DNA from: Franconibacter helveticus LMG 23732
Lineage (GTDB): Bacteria; Pseudomonadota; Gammaproteobacteria; Enterobacterales; Enterobacteriaceae
Assembly: GCF_000463115.2 (NCBI RefSeq)
Contig: NZ_AWFX01000042.1
Span: 176,456-240,455 of the forward strand
Length of the DNA stretch: 64,000 nt
Direction of reading: 5' to 3'
How positions within the stretch are numbered: position 1 is the stretch's first letter; each line of letters opens with the position of its first letter. Under the pieces are notes generated by a model, which searched no databases, had not been told where the DNA came from, and worked only from the letters and a program-made list of their open reading frames with translations. Both the position numbers and the translations under genes were made by a program. Below, one piece after another: positions 1 through 8,373 of this stretch.

Positions 1-257
1 ACTTTCACATCCAGCGCGTTATCTTTTTCCCACAGGTATTGCAGGGCGACGAAGCTTTGCAGGTTCGCTCCCTGCGGCTCTGCGGCGGCGAAGTCGCGCC
101 CGGCCTGAATAGCCGCTTGCTCGATGGCTTCGCCGATAATGGCCTGCGCGCGCGCTTTGCCTATTTCGCGCGCCATCACGTCGTAAATGGGTTTGATAAT
201 TTCCGCTTCGATGCGGCGGCGGGCCAGAATGCCCATATTGTTATTGTCACAGCTCAT
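1..257 (-). CDS. L-2-amino-thiazoline-4-carboxylic acid hydrolase-like protein (partial, C-terminus off the window)
   Basis: The first 85 codons are visible; the gene runs off the left edge. The start MSCDNNNMGILARRRIEAEI and the pattern ARRRIEAEIIKPIYDVM resemble the N-terminus of the ATC hydrolase family, named for an enzyme that opens 2-amino-thiazoline-4-carboxylate on the way to L-cysteine. Most Enterobacteria carry members of unknown substrate. The ATG at 257 is 17 bases after the stop of the binding-protein gene upstream, so it is most likely the last gene of the liv-type operon. This suggests that its substrate, or a product, enters through that transporter. An ATG at 262 leads straight into a stop and was not used. 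Family assignment is moderately sure; the substrate is inference. Confidence 0.6.
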   Translation of the reverse strand, partial: MSCDNNNMGILARRRIEAEIIKPIYDVMAREIGKARAQAIIGEAIEQAAIQAGRDFAAAEPQGANLQSFVALQYLWEKDNALDVK

Positions 258-274
258 CACATTGCCTCACTCAG

Positions 275-1432
275 TTACTGCTTCGCGCCGCCCAGTACGG
301 TCTGCGGCTGCCACTTGCCATCCACCACTTTGTAGACGGTGAAGCTCGGGTTTTTCAGATTGCCTTCTTTATCGAAAGCGATGCTGCCGGTTACGCCGCT
401 GTAGTTAATGGCGCGCAGGGCGGGCAGGTAATCGCTGGCCTCGACGGAATCGGCTTTTTGCATGGCGGCGACCAGCACGCGGGTGGCGTCGTAGGCGAAC
501 GGCGCGTGCAGCTCAATGCTGTGACCCCAGCGCGCCTGGTATGCGTCGGCAAACGCTTTGCCCCCGGGCATCTGCTCTACCGGCAGGCCTGGCTCCAGCG
601 CCACCACGCCTTCGCCCTCTTTTTGCGCGAGCTTCAGGAAGGTCTGGCTGACGAAGCCGCCTGCGCCCATCAGGGTGGCGTTAATGCCGAGCTGCTTAAT
701 GCGGCGGGCGAGCGGGGCGGCCTGGCTGTCCACGCCGCCAAAGAAAATCAGGTCCGGGTTTTTGCTGCGAATGGCGGTCAGCACGGCGCTGAAATCCACG
801 GTTTTTTCATCCACGTACTGGCGATCGATGGTCTTAACGCCCTGGCTTTCCAGCGACCTGATAAATTCATCCGCCAGCCCCTGGCCGAATGCGGTGCGGT
901 CATCGATTACCGCAATGCGTTTGGCTTTCAGCTGTTGCACGGCGTACTGGCCGGCATAGTTGCCGCCGTCGTCATCGTGGCCCATCACGCGAAAACTGGT
1001 GTCGAAACCCTGCTTAGTGTAAGCGTGGCCGGTGGCGACCGGGGCGACCTGCGCAATGCCCGCGTCATGATAAATGCGCGCCGCCGGAATGCTGGTGCCG
1101 GTGTTCCAGTGGCCCACCACCCCCGCCACGCCGTTATCCACCAGACGCTGCGCTACCGCGACCGCTGTGCGCGGGTCGGACTGATCGTCTTCTGATTCCA
1201 GCTTAAACGTCACCGCTTTGCCGCCGATGGTCAGGTGCTGTTTGTTGATGTCGTCAATGGCGAGCTGCGCGCCGTTTTCCAGATCTTTGCCGATACGGGC
1301 GGAAGGGCCGGTCAGCGGGCCGGCGAGACCGATAACCACGGTTTCGCTCTGCGCGGCGAAACCGGACGCGCAGGAGAAAAGACCGGTAAGCAGAAGGGCG
1401 GTGTGCAGTGCTCTTGTTTTCATGGTGTGCAT
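275..1432 (-). CDS. Branched-chain-amino-acid-type ABC transporter, periplasmic binding protein (LivK-like)
   Basis: 385 residues with a clear signal peptide (hydrophobic LHTALLLTGLF, cleavage near FAAQ). The mature start VVIGLAGPLTGPSARIGKD is the hallmark of the LivJ/LivK (Peripla_BP_6) family. Later GVVGHWNTGTSIPAA and the ligand-binding region AYDATRVLVAAM also fit. I chose the ATG at 1432 because AGGGAAATTCT precedes it; an ATG at 1423 is possible, and the reading frame open to 1498 has no start with an RBS. The gene follows the livF-like ATPase by about 20 bases. The five transport genes form one leftward operon. The ligand is probably an amino acid or a related thiazoline or amide, given the hydrolase gene downstream, but it cannot be read from the sequence. 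Confidence 0.88.
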   Translation of the reverse strand: MHTMKTRALHTALLLTGLFSCASGFAAQSETVVIGLAGPLTGPSARIGKDLENGAQLAIDDINKQHLTIGGKAVTFKLESEDDQSDPRTAVAVAQRLVDNGVAGVVGHWNTGTSIPAARIYHDAGIAQVAPVATGHAYTKQGFDTSFRVMGHDDDGGNYAGQYAVQQLKAKRIAVIDDRTAFGQGLADEFIRSLESQGVKTIDRQYVDEKTVDFSAVLTAIRSKNPDLIFFGGVDSQAAPLARRIKQLGINATLMGAGGFVSQTFLKLAQKEGEGVVALEPGLPVEQMPGGKAFADAYQARWGHSIELHAPFAYDATRVLVAAMQKADSVEASDYLPALRAINYSGVTGSIAFDKEGNLKNPSFTVYKVVDGKWQPQTVLGGAKQ

Positions 1433-1451
1433 AGAATTTCCCTGGTGTTGG

Positions 1452-2174
1452 TTAAACGGGCGCTTCGCCCAGATAAATGTGTTGAATAGCGTCGTCATTG
1501 AGCAGCGCCGCAGAGGGGCCGCTGTGTACCAGATTGCCGCTGTCCATGACCCACGCGTGGTCGGTCACTTGCAGCGCCAGCCTGGCGTTTTGTTCTATCA
1601 GCAGCAGCGTGACCTGCGCTGCGCGAAGCCGTGAAATAACGCTGAAAACCTGTTCGACCATAACGGGAGCCAGGCCCATTGAGGGTTCGTCGAGGATCAG
1701 CAGGCGCGGCTTGCTGAGTAGCGCGCGATTAAGCGCCAGCAGCTGCTGCTCGCCGCCGGAAAGCAGGCCCGCCAGCTGGTTCTGACGCTCCGCGAGGCGG
1801 GGGAATTGCTGGAAGATGTCGTCGATTTCCCGCGCGACCGTGACGTTGTCACGCCTGAGCCACGCGCCCATGCGCAGGTTTTCCATCACGGTAAGGCGAT
1901 GAAAAATGCCGCGGCCTTCCGGCACCATCACAATGCCGTCGCGCAGCAGCGCTTCCGGGCTACGCTTTTTAATGGACCGCCCCTGATAGCGGATTTCGCC
2001 GCTAAAGGGTTGCAGGCCGGTAATGGCGCGGACGGTGGAGCTTTTTCCAGCGCCGTTGGCGCCAATGAGCGTCGCCTGCTCGCCAGCCCTGAGCGAAAAA
2101 CCGATCTGGCGCACCGCCTGAATGCCGCCGTAGTGGACATCCAGGTTTTCAACGGAAAGTAAAGTTTCAGACAT
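1452..2174 (-). CDS. ABC transporter ATP-binding protein, LivF-like
   Basis: 240 residues, the usual LivF length. Walker A is GANGAGKSS, the signature is LSGGEQQLLA, Walker B is LLILDEPSMGLAP, and the switch histidine lies in the region after LLIEQNARLAL. It energises uptake together with the LivG-like subunit at the inner face of the membrane. The start MSETLLSVENL at 2174 overlaps the end of the LivG-like gene by 8 bases, a sign of coupled translation. The longer frame to 2246 lies inside the neighbour and was rejected. Paralogues of livF exist in most Enterobacteria, so I do not give the symbol. Confidence 0.92.
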   Translation of the reverse strand: MSETLLSVENLDVHYGGIQAVRQIGFSLRAGEQATLIGANGAGKSSTVRAITGLQPFSGEIRYQGRSIKKRSPEALLRDGIVMVPEGRGIFHRLTVMENLRMGAWLRRDNVTVAREIDDIFQQFPRLAERQNQLAGLLSGGEQQLLALNRALLSKPRLLILDEPSMGLAPVMVEQVFSVISRLRAAQVTLLLIEQNARLALQVTDHAWVMDSGNLVHSGPSAALLNDDAIQHIYLGEAPV

Positions 2175-2934
2175 CGGCGGCGCCTCCCAGATAAGCGCGA
2201 ATAACTTCAGGGTGACGGCGCACCGTTTGCGGGTCGCCTTCAGCAAGCACCCGGCCGTAGTCCAGCACGGTCAGGCGGTCGCACGCGCTCATGATGAGCT
2301 TGACGTCATGCTCGATGATTAACACGGTTTTGCCGTCATCGCGGATGCGTTCAAGCAGCCCCTGGAGCGCCACTTTTTCCGCGCCGTTCATGCCTGCCGC
2401 CGGTTCGTCCAGCGCCAGCAGCTTCGGGTCTGTGGCCAGCGCGCGGGCGATTTCCAGCCGCCGCTGGTGGCCGTAGGCCAGATCGCTTGCGCGGTAGTGC
2501 GCGAATTTGCTGATGCCGACATACTCCAGCCAGCGCCAGGCCTGCTCGCGGGTTTCCGCCTCTTCCTTGCGGGCGCGGGCGTGGCGGGCGATCGCGGCCC
2601 AGACGCCGTTGCGGGTGCGCACATGGCGGCCGACCATGACGTTTTCCAGCACGCTCATTTCGTTAAACAAACGCAGGTTCTGGAAGGTGCGCGCAATGCC
2701 CGCTTGCGTGACTTTCTCAATGGCTTGCGGCGAATAAGGCTGGCCGTCGAGGCTGAACTCGCCGCTATCGGCGCGGTAAAGCCCGGTGATCAGATTAAAG
2801 CAGGTGGTTTTACCCGCGCCGTTCGGGCCTATCAGACCGTAGATCTCCCCGGCATTCACGGTGAGGGAAACGTCGTTTACCGCCACCACGCCGCCGAAGC
2901 GTTTGCTAAGTCGCTGTACGCTAAGCAATGTCAT
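2167..2934 (-). CDS. ABC transporter ATP-binding protein, LivG-like
   Basis: 255 residues. Walker A is GPNGAGKTT, followed by CFNLITGLYRADSG, then the LivG-typical IARTFQNLRLF and LENVMVGRH. The signature region is modified to LAYGHQRRLEIARAL, as is normal in LivG, and Walker B is LLALDEPAAGMN. The start MTLLSVQRLSKRF at 2934 overlaps the LivM-like stop by 4 bases (ATGA), which argues against the longer frame reaching 2961. It is one of two non-identical ATPases of the transporter. Confidence 0.92.
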   Translation of the reverse strand: MTLLSVQRLSKRFGGVVAVNDVSLTVNAGEIYGLIGPNGAGKTTCFNLITGLYRADSGEFSLDGQPYSPQAIEKVTQAGIARTFQNLRLFNEMSVLENVMVGRHVRTRNGVWAAIARHARARKEEAETREQAWRWLEYVGISKFAHYRASDLAYGHQRRLEIARALATDPKLLALDEPAAGMNGAEKVALQGLLERIRDDGKTVLIIEHDVKLIMSACDRLTVLDYGRVLAEGDPQTVRRHPEVIRAYLGGAADV

Positions 2935-4034
2935 ACCTGTTTCTCCTTTCCGGCAGGCCACAGTCCGCCCGGGCGATAGAGCATGACCAGCACCAGGGCC
3001 AGACCATAAAAGAGCTGGCGCAGCACTTCCGGGTCGACAATCACGGCGCCAAAAAGCGCCTGCTGCACGGGCGCCGCCTGGCTACGTAAAAATTCCGGCA
3101 GGGCGCAGAGCAGCACCGCGCCAAGGATCACCCCCGGGATGTGGCCCATGCCGCCCAGCACCACCATCGCCAGCACCACGATAGACTCCTGAAGCGTGAA
3201 CGATTCCGGCGAGACGAACCCCTGGAACGAAGCGAACAGCGCCCCCGCCACGCCGCCAAAAGAGGCGCCCAGGGCGAAAGCAAGCAGCTTGAAGTTACGT
3301 ACGTTGATGCCCATCGCCCGCGCCACGTCTTCATCTTCACGAATGGCGTGCCAGGCGCGGCCGACGCGGGAATCCTGCAAGCGTACGCAGAGAAAAATAA
3401 TGGCGACGATAATGACGGCAAAGAGGTAGTACCAAAGGTAAAGCGACGAGAACTTCACGCCAAACCAGCTGTGCATGCCGCTGAATTTCAGGCCGAACAG
3501 CGAGAGCGTATCAACGCCGGAAATGCCCTTCGCGCCGTTAGTAATGTTGACCGGGCGGTCCAGGTTGCGCATCAGCACGCGAATGATTTCGCCAAAGCCG
3601 AGGGTAACGATAGCCAGATAATCGCCGCGCAGCCGAAGCGTCGGCGCGCCGAGCAGAATGCCGCAAATGGCCGCCACCAGCGCCGCCAGCGGCAGCAGCA
3701 GCGCAACAGAGGCGTGCAGCCCGTCCGGGAACCAGGCCAGCAGCGCCGGGAACGCCTCGGTCAGATGCGGCGACGCCAGAAGCGCTGTCAGGTAAGCGCC
3801 CACGGCGTAAAAGGCGATAAAGCCCATATCAAGCAGGCCCGTGAAGCCCACCACGATATTCAGCCCCAGCGCCAGCATGATATAAAGCAGCGCGAAATCG
3901 AACACCCGCACCCAGTAGTTGCCGCCGACGGCGCCCGCAAGCCACGGCGCGATAATCAGCGCGGCGATAAACAGCGCCATGCCAGGCCAGACGCGCTTAA
4001 CGGGAAGGGAGGTGTGCAGCGTTGTGTCAGTCAT
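2931..4034 (-). CDS. ABC transporter permease, LivM-like
   Basis: 367 residues with about nine hydrophobic segments. It contains ALGLNIVVGFTGLLDMGF, characteristic of the LivM/BPD_transp_2 family, the EAA-like loop LRLRGDYLAIVTLGFGEI, and GLVMAL-type C-terminal segments ending LVLVMLYRPGGLWP. It sits 9 bases after the LivH-like gene and overlaps the LivG-like gene by 4 bases. It forms the inner-membrane channel with the LivH-like protein. Confidence 0.92.
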   Translation of the reverse strand: MTDTTLHTSLPVKRVWPGMALFIAALIIAPWLAGAVGGNYWVRVFDFALLYIMLALGLNIVVGFTGLLDMGFIAFYAVGAYLTALLASPHLTEAFPALLAWFPDGLHASVALLLPLAALVAAICGILLGAPTLRLRGDYLAIVTLGFGEIIRVLMRNLDRPVNITNGAKGISGVDTLSLFGLKFSGMHSWFGVKFSSLYLWYYLFAVIIVAIIFLCVRLQDSRVGRAWHAIREDEDVARAMGINVRNFKLLAFALGASFGGVAGALFASFQGFVSPESFTLQESIVVLAMVVLGGMGHIPGVILGAVLLCALPEFLRSQAAPVQQALFGAVIVDPEVLRQLFYGLALVLVMLYRPGGLWPAGKEKQV

Positions 4035-4043
4035 GATTATTCC

Positions 4044-5015
4044 TTAAGCCCGCTGCGCCACGCGCTCGCCAAGCAGACCTGCCGGGCGGAACACCAGCAC
4101 CAGAATCAGCACCAGAAAAGCGAACACATCCTGATAGTTGCTGCCGAAGACGCCGCCGGTCAGCTCGCTCAGGTATCCCGCGCCAAGAGATTCGATAAGA
4201 CCAAGCAGAATGCCGCCCACCATCGCGCCGCGCAGGTTGCCGATACCGCCCAGCACGGCGGCGGTGAAGGCTTTGATCCCCGGCAAAAAGCCCATGGAAA
4301 AGCCCGCGCTGCCGTAGTTGCTCGCCATCATCACGCCAGCGAGGGCGGCAAACGCGCCGCCAATGGCGAAGGTGAGGGTGATTATCTGGTCAGGGTTAAC
4401 GCCCATCAGGCGCGCCACCTGCGGGTTTTCCGCCACGGCGCGCATGCCGCGCCCCAGGCGGCTGTATTCCACCAGCAGCCACAGCCCGCCCATCACCGCC
4501 AGCGCCAGCCCAACGGTGACAATGCCGGTCACCGTAACGATAGCCGGCGGATGTCCGGCGTCGCCTGCCGTAACCGCGATGGCGTCCATCGGCAGGATCT
4601 GTGGGAACATCAGCGGATTGCGCGACCAGATAAGCATGGCGACGGTCTGCAACAGCACCGAAACGCCGATGCCGCTAATCAGCGGCGCCAGACGCGGCGC
4701 GTTGCGCAGGCGGCGATAGGCGAAGCGCTCCACCGCCATCGCCAGCAGCGCGCAGACCGCCATCGCCACGACCAGCGCGGCGAGCAGTTGCAGCAGAAGA
4801 GGCAGCCCGGGGAAATGCGCGTTCAGCGCATTCAATGCCGAAAGGGTGGTCAGCGCGCCGACCATAAGAATGTCGCCATGGGCGAAGTTAATAATGCGCA
4901 AAATGCCATACACCATGGTATAGCCGAGCGCGATTAGCGCGTAGATGCTGCCAAGCATCACGCCGTTTATCAGTTGTTGCAGGAGTGTATCCACAGTGCT
5001 ATTCCAGCAGGTCAC
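4044..5015 (-). CDS. ABC transporter permease, LivH-like (first gene of the operon)
   Basis: Up to 323 residues with about eight membrane segments. The N-terminal LINGVMLGSIYALIALGYTM and MVYGILRIINFAHGD are family hallmarks, and the C-terminus LVLVLVFRPAGLLG is typical. Both candidate starts are GTG: 5015 (used here) or 4994, which would begin VDTLLQQLINGV and align better with LivH of E. coli. The only nearby ATG frame is closed. Neither GTG has a strong RBS. The 147-base gap to the divergent LysR gene must hold the operon promoter, so the operon is probably under that regulator. Confidence 0.88.
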   Translation of the reverse strand: MTCWNSTVDTLLQQLINGVMLGSIYALIALGYTMVYGILRIINFAHGDILMVGALTTLSALNALNAHFPGLPLLLQLLAALVVAMAVCALLAMAVERFAYRRLRNAPRLAPLISGIGVSVLLQTVAMLIWSRNPLMFPQILPMDAIAVTAGDAGHPPAIVTVTGIVTVGLALAVMGGLWLLVEYSRLGRGMRAVAENPQVARLMGVNPDQIITLTFAIGGAFAALAGVMMASNYGSAGFSMGFLPGIKAFTAAVLGGIGNLRGAMVGGILLGLIESLGAGYLSELTGGVFGSNYQDVFAFLVLILVLVFRPAGLLGERVAQRA

Positions 5016-5113
5016 GTTGCGGCACTACCATCCAACAGGCTGATATCTTTGTAAAATACTCAATGTTTATTTCTTATGATAAATCCGCTGTTGACTAACT
5101 CATTGAAATGATG

Positions 5114-5128
5114 TGATTTTAAAAATCA
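5114..5128. promoter_or_regulatory. Palindrome TGATTTTAAAAATCA between the liv-type operon and its LysR gene
   Basis: Seven-base arms around one central base, in the 147-base divergent intergenic region. Position and symmetry fit an operator for the adjacent LysR-type regulator. A good -35-like TTGACT lies at 5091-5096 on the plus strand, but its -10 is poor. The site call is inference. Confidence 0.4.
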
Positions 5129-5162
5129 TCCCGATCGTTTTTCACAGCAAACAGATCAACAT

Positions 5163-6095
5163 ATGAGAAAAACAGAACAGTTGGCGTTGCCTGCCGCAGG
5201 TGAAAGCAGCCTGCCGAATGACCCGCCGCTGCGGGCGGTGCGCGCTTTTGAGGCCATCGCCCGCCACGGCAGCGTGACGGCGGCGGCGCAGGAGCTGTCG
5301 ATTTCGCCCTCTGCCGTGAGCCACCAGCTGCGGGTGCTGGAAAGTTATTTGCAGGTGCCGTTAACCAACCGTCAGGGGCGGCGGCTGGTGCTAAGCCCGG
5401 AAGGACGAGACTATTACCGTTCGATCCGTTCGGCGTTTTCCGTGCTGCGGCGGGCCACGGAGCATTTGCTGGATCAATCCCAGTCGCGGCAGGTGACCAT
5501 CAGCCTGATCCCGCTGTTCGGCATGGGCTGGTTTATTCCAAGGCTGCCGCGCTTTATGCGCGCCAACTCGCAAACGGAAATCAATGTGCTTTACGCCAAC
5601 CACCGCAACTACCTGAGCGATGCGTCTGATATGTCGATTCGCTTTGGCAAAGGGCAATGGACAGGCTACCAGACAGAGAAACTTATCTCCGGGCGAATGG
5701 CGCCGGTATGCAGCCGCGAGTTTTTGCGCCTGCACGGACACATCGATACGCCGCAGCAGCTGGCGCAGATGCCGCTGCTGCATGATGAGGAGCGAAGCAC
5801 CTGGGCGCAATGGTTCGAGCAGCAGGGGGTGCGCAAGCCGTTTCGCTACAGCGGGCCAATGTTTGAAGATGGTCTGCTGACGCTTGCCGCAGTGCAGGCG
5901 GGCATGGGCTGCGCGCTGATGCGCGAACCGCTTATCGCCCCGTACCTGCAAAGCGGGGAACTGGTGAAGGTGTTCAATGAGACGGTGGATGACGGGCGCG
6001 ACTACTACCTCTGCGTGCGCGCCGACAGCGAAATGTCTGAAGCCGGCAGGCTGCTGCAAAACTGGCTGCGGGAAGAGGCGGCGAAAGAGGGCTGA
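5163..6095 (+). CDS. LysR-family transcriptional regulator (GcvA-like)
   Basis: 310 residues. The winged helix-turn-helix spans about residues 20-80, with LRAVRAFEAIARHGSVTAAA and LSISPSAVSHQLRVLE, and the effector-binding domain follows from about 105. The architecture matches the GcvA/AmpR branch. It is divergent from the liv-type operon and is its likely activator or repressor, perhaps sensing the imported compound. No strong RBS precedes the ATG, but no other start fits the HTH. Its stop is 3 bases from the stop of the convergent AraC gene. Confidence 0.9.
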   Translation: MRKTEQLALPAAGESSLPNDPPLRAVRAFEAIARHGSVTAAAQELSISPSAVSHQLRVLESYLQVPLTNRQGRRLVLSPEGRDYYRSIRSAFSVLRRATEHLLDQSQSRQVTISLIPLFGMGWFIPRLPRFMRANSQTEINVLYANHRNYLSDASDMSIRFGKGQWTGYQTEKLISGRMAPVCSREFLRLHGHIDTPQQLAQMPLLHDEERSTWAQWFEQQGVRKPFRYSGPMFEDGLLTLAAVQAGMGCALMREPLIAPYLQSGELVKVFNETVDDGRDYYLCVRADSEMSEAGRLLQNWLREEAAKEG

Positions 6096-6098
6096 GCG

Positions 6099-7007
6099 TT
6101 ATGCCGCTTCATCTCGCTGGCGGAACTGCCCGGGGGTAACGCCATGGCAGTTTTTGAATGCGCGAGTGAAAGCGGCCTGCGTCTGATAACCGCAGGCTTC
6201 CGCCACCCGGCCCACCGCCATTTCGCCGCCAGCCAGCAGCCGCGCCGCCAGCGCCATTCGCACCTGGGTCAGCCAGGCCTGCGGCGTGACAGCGTAACGG
6301 CTGGCGAAGTGGCGGGCGAAGGTGGCGCGTGAGAGAAAGCAGCGCTCCGCCAGCAATTCCAGCGTCCAGGGGGCGGCGGGGTCGCTGAACACGGCCGCGA
6401 CGGCGGGCGCGAGGCGTTTGTCCGCCAGCAGCGCCAGCATGCCAGGCGCGCTGTCGTGCAACAGCGCGCGCAGCAACAGCGTCAAAAACGTGGCGGTAAG
6501 CTCGCGCACGATGGCGCTGGCGCCCGGTTTGCCGCTTAAGCTCTCTTCTCCCAGCATCGCCAGCAGCGCGCGCAGCGAACGGCAATCGTCGCGCGCGGCG
6601 GTTTCCACTTTCACCACGCCGCTCGCGCCGTCGAACAGCAGCGCGCCGTTGACGCCAAAGTGAAACTCTCCGCAAAGCAGCGTCAGCTCGCCGCCTTTAC
6701 CCTGCGTTACCACTTCCGTCAGCGTGCCGTTGTGGCGACGGGTTTTCGCCACAGGCTGCCCCGCCTGTTCAAGGCTGCTCAGCAAATGCGGCGCGCCGTA
6801 AGGCAGCAACAGAATGTCGCCCGCTTTTACCAGGGTTGCCTGTCCGCCTGTCTCAAGCCTGGCTTCTCCTGACAGAATGGCGTGCCAGGGCATAACGCCT
6901 GCGGGGGTTTGCGGGTGATCCGCCTCCCAGCGGCCGGCGAAGCGGCAATGCAGATCCACCGAACCTTGCGGCGCGAGCAGCGCAATGAGCTGACTGAGCG
7001 TATCCAT
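6099..7007 (-). CDS. AraC-family transcriptional regulator with N-terminal cupin domain
   Basis: 302 residues. An N-terminal cupin_6-type domain (about 1-175, with GDILLLPYGAPHLL) precedes two AraC helix-turn-helix motifs (about 200-300: LELLAERCFLSRATFARHF and VGRVAEACGYQTQAAFTRAF). This arrangement is common in regulators that control a neighbouring oxidoreductase or AhpD-like gene. The start at 7007 faces the carboxymuconolactone-decarboxylase-type gene 123 bases away, so divergent control of that gene is likely. Confidence 0.9.
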   Translation of the reverse strand: MDTLSQLIALLAPQGSVDLHCRFAGRWEADHPQTPAGVMPWHAILSGEARLETGGQATLVKAGDILLLPYGAPHLLSSLEQAGQPVAKTRRHNGTLTEVVTQGKGGELTLLCGEFHFGVNGALLFDGASGVVKVETAARDDCRSLRALLAMLGEESLSGKPGASAIVRELTATFLTLLLRALLHDSAPGMLALLADKRLAPAVAAVFSDPAAPWTLELLAERCFLSRATFARHFASRYAVTPQAWLTQVRMALAARLLAGGEMAVGRVAEACGYQTQAAFTRAFKNCHGVTPGQFRQRDEAA

Positions 7008-7130
7008 AATCCTTCCTGAGACGATAAGACAAAAAGCTAAGACGATGGGCGGCAGATGCGCGGGAACGGCAGGGGTAATCTACAGCCATCGCCAACAGGG
7101 CGGAAACCAACAACTTAACAGGAGCATATC

Positions 7131-7667
7131 ATGAGCCGTTTACAAACCATCAATCCGGAACAGGCAACTGGCAGAACCGCGCAGCTTTTCGGCGCCATCA
7201 AATCGGCAATGGGCAAAGTGCCGAACGCTTATGTCGCTATCGGCGCTAACTCGCCGGAAGTGCTTTCCCAGGCGTTGCAGCACAATGCCGCGCTGCGCAA
7301 AGGGGCGCTGAACGCCAGAGAGCTGGAGGCGATTAACCTCGCAGTGAGCGAGGCGACCGGCTGTGACTACTGCCTCGCGGCGCACAGCCTGATGGCGAAA
7401 AAAGCGGGCTTCACGCCAGAGCAGATCAAAGCGCTGCGCGCGGCGGATTATGCCGACGACAGCCGCTTCAACGCGCTGACCCGTTTCGCCCGCACCGTGG
7501 TCACCACTCGCGGCACGCTGCCTGCCCAGCAAGTGGAAGCCTTGCGCGCAGAGGGCTTTAACGACCAGCAGGTGGTGGAGATTATCAGCGCCATCAGCGC
7601 GATCCTTTTTACCAATATGATTAATCGCGTGAACGACACGGTGGTGGATTTCCCGAAAGCGGAATGA
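7131..7667 (+). CDS. Carboxymuconolactone decarboxylase / AhpD-family protein
   Basis: 178 residues. The redox motif ExxxCxxCxxxH is present at E74, C78, C81 and H85 (EATGCDYCLAAH), the signature of the AhpD-like alkylhydroperoxidase branch rather than of true carboxymuconolactone decarboxylases, which lack the cysteine pair. A good RBS (AACAGGAGCATATC) precedes the ATG. It is divergent from the AraC gene, its likely regulator. A role in peroxide or electrophile detoxification is inferred from the family. Confidence 0.88.
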   Translation: MSRLQTINPEQATGRTAQLFGAIKSAMGKVPNAYVAIGANSPEVLSQALQHNAALRKGALNARELEAINLAVSEATGCDYCLAAHSLMAKKAGFTPEQIKALRAADYADDSRFNALTRFARTVVTTRGTLPAQQVEALRAEGFNDQQVVEIISAISAILFTNMINRVNDTVVDFPKAE

Positions 7668-7673
7668 TTCACC

Positions 7674-7707
7674 GGGCGTGAGGGTGAAAGATGACACCGT
7701 CACGCCC
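7674..7707 (+). terminator. Stem-loop after the AhpD-like gene
   Basis: GGGCGTGA pairs with TCACGCCC. Beyond one mismatch, GGTG pairs with CACC around the loop AAAGATGA. It starts about 7 bases after the stop codon. There is no U-tract, so it may be a weak terminator or an mRNA 3' stabiliser. Confidence 0.45.
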
Positions 7708-7949
7708 TCCGTGTGGTAAGCCACATGAAGCGAGCCGCCGCGCGGGTAAAACGATGCTCGCGCGCCGCCACGGTAAAGGCGATAAGGTCGTTTCTTCCCT
7801 TTAAGCATGGTTTTCATGGAGGCCTGGCGGCACAGAATCGCACCGTATTAATAAATATGGCTCATAAGCGCATGCTGATTAATTGCTCTAATCGCGCCCG
7901 CCTGGCTTTGTTAAGGTAGATAGCGGTTTCAACATGTGAGGAGCAAAAA

Positions 7950-8345
7950 ATGAAGATAATTCGCAGCGGTTCTCAGCCTTCGGCGCAGGGACCGGAGCAG
8001 TGGTTTACCGGCCGGGTACGTATCGATTCCCCCTTTCAGGCAACTGAACCGGCCCGCGTTGGCGGCGCAACGGTGACCTTCGAGCCCGGCGCGCGCACCG
8101 CCTGGCATACTCATCCGTTGGGACAGACGCTAATCATCACTCAGGGCCGCGGCTGGTTGCAAAAATGGGGTGAAGAGATTGTAGAGATGAACCAGGGCGA
8201 TATTGTCTGGATCCCGCCTGAAGTAAAACACTGGCATGGCGCGACGCCCGACACGGCGATGACGCATATCGCTATCGCCGAAGCGCAGGACGGCAGCCCG
8301 GTAGAGTGGATGGAAAAAGTGAGCGACTCACAGTATAAGAAATAG
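7950..8345 (+). CDS. Small cupin-domain protein
   Basis: 131 residues, a single cupin barrel. Metal ligand candidates are H53 and H55 (AWHTHP), Q59, and H94 or H96 (VKHWHG); E-type glycine turns such as FEPGARTAW and [10 protein letters not shown] fit the two cupin motifs. The family includes mandelonitrile-lyase-like and YhhW-like proteins with varied reactions, so the function is open. The RBS is GTGAGGAGCAAAAA. It is followed 28 bases later by the alcohol dehydrogenase gene, and the two are probably co-transcribed. Confidence 0.85.
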   Translation: MKIIRSGSQPSAQGPEQWFTGRVRIDSPFQATEPARVGGATVTFEPGARTAWHTHPLGQTLIITQGRGWLQKWGEEIVEMNQGDIVWIPPEVKHWHGATPDTAMTHIAIAEAQDGSPVEWMEKVSDSQYKK

Positions 8346-8373
8346 TCACCCCCTGTTATTTCCGGAGATCCTC

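Noticed and set aside
3141-4937. Long plus-strand frame opposite the liv-type permease genes
   Set aside because: The product is rich in Q, R and H, as expected for the antisense of membrane-protein genes; not a real gene.
5091-5119. Promoter for the LysR gene (TTGACT with a 17-base spacer)
   Set aside because: The -35 is good but TGATTT is a poor -10; not listed as a feature.
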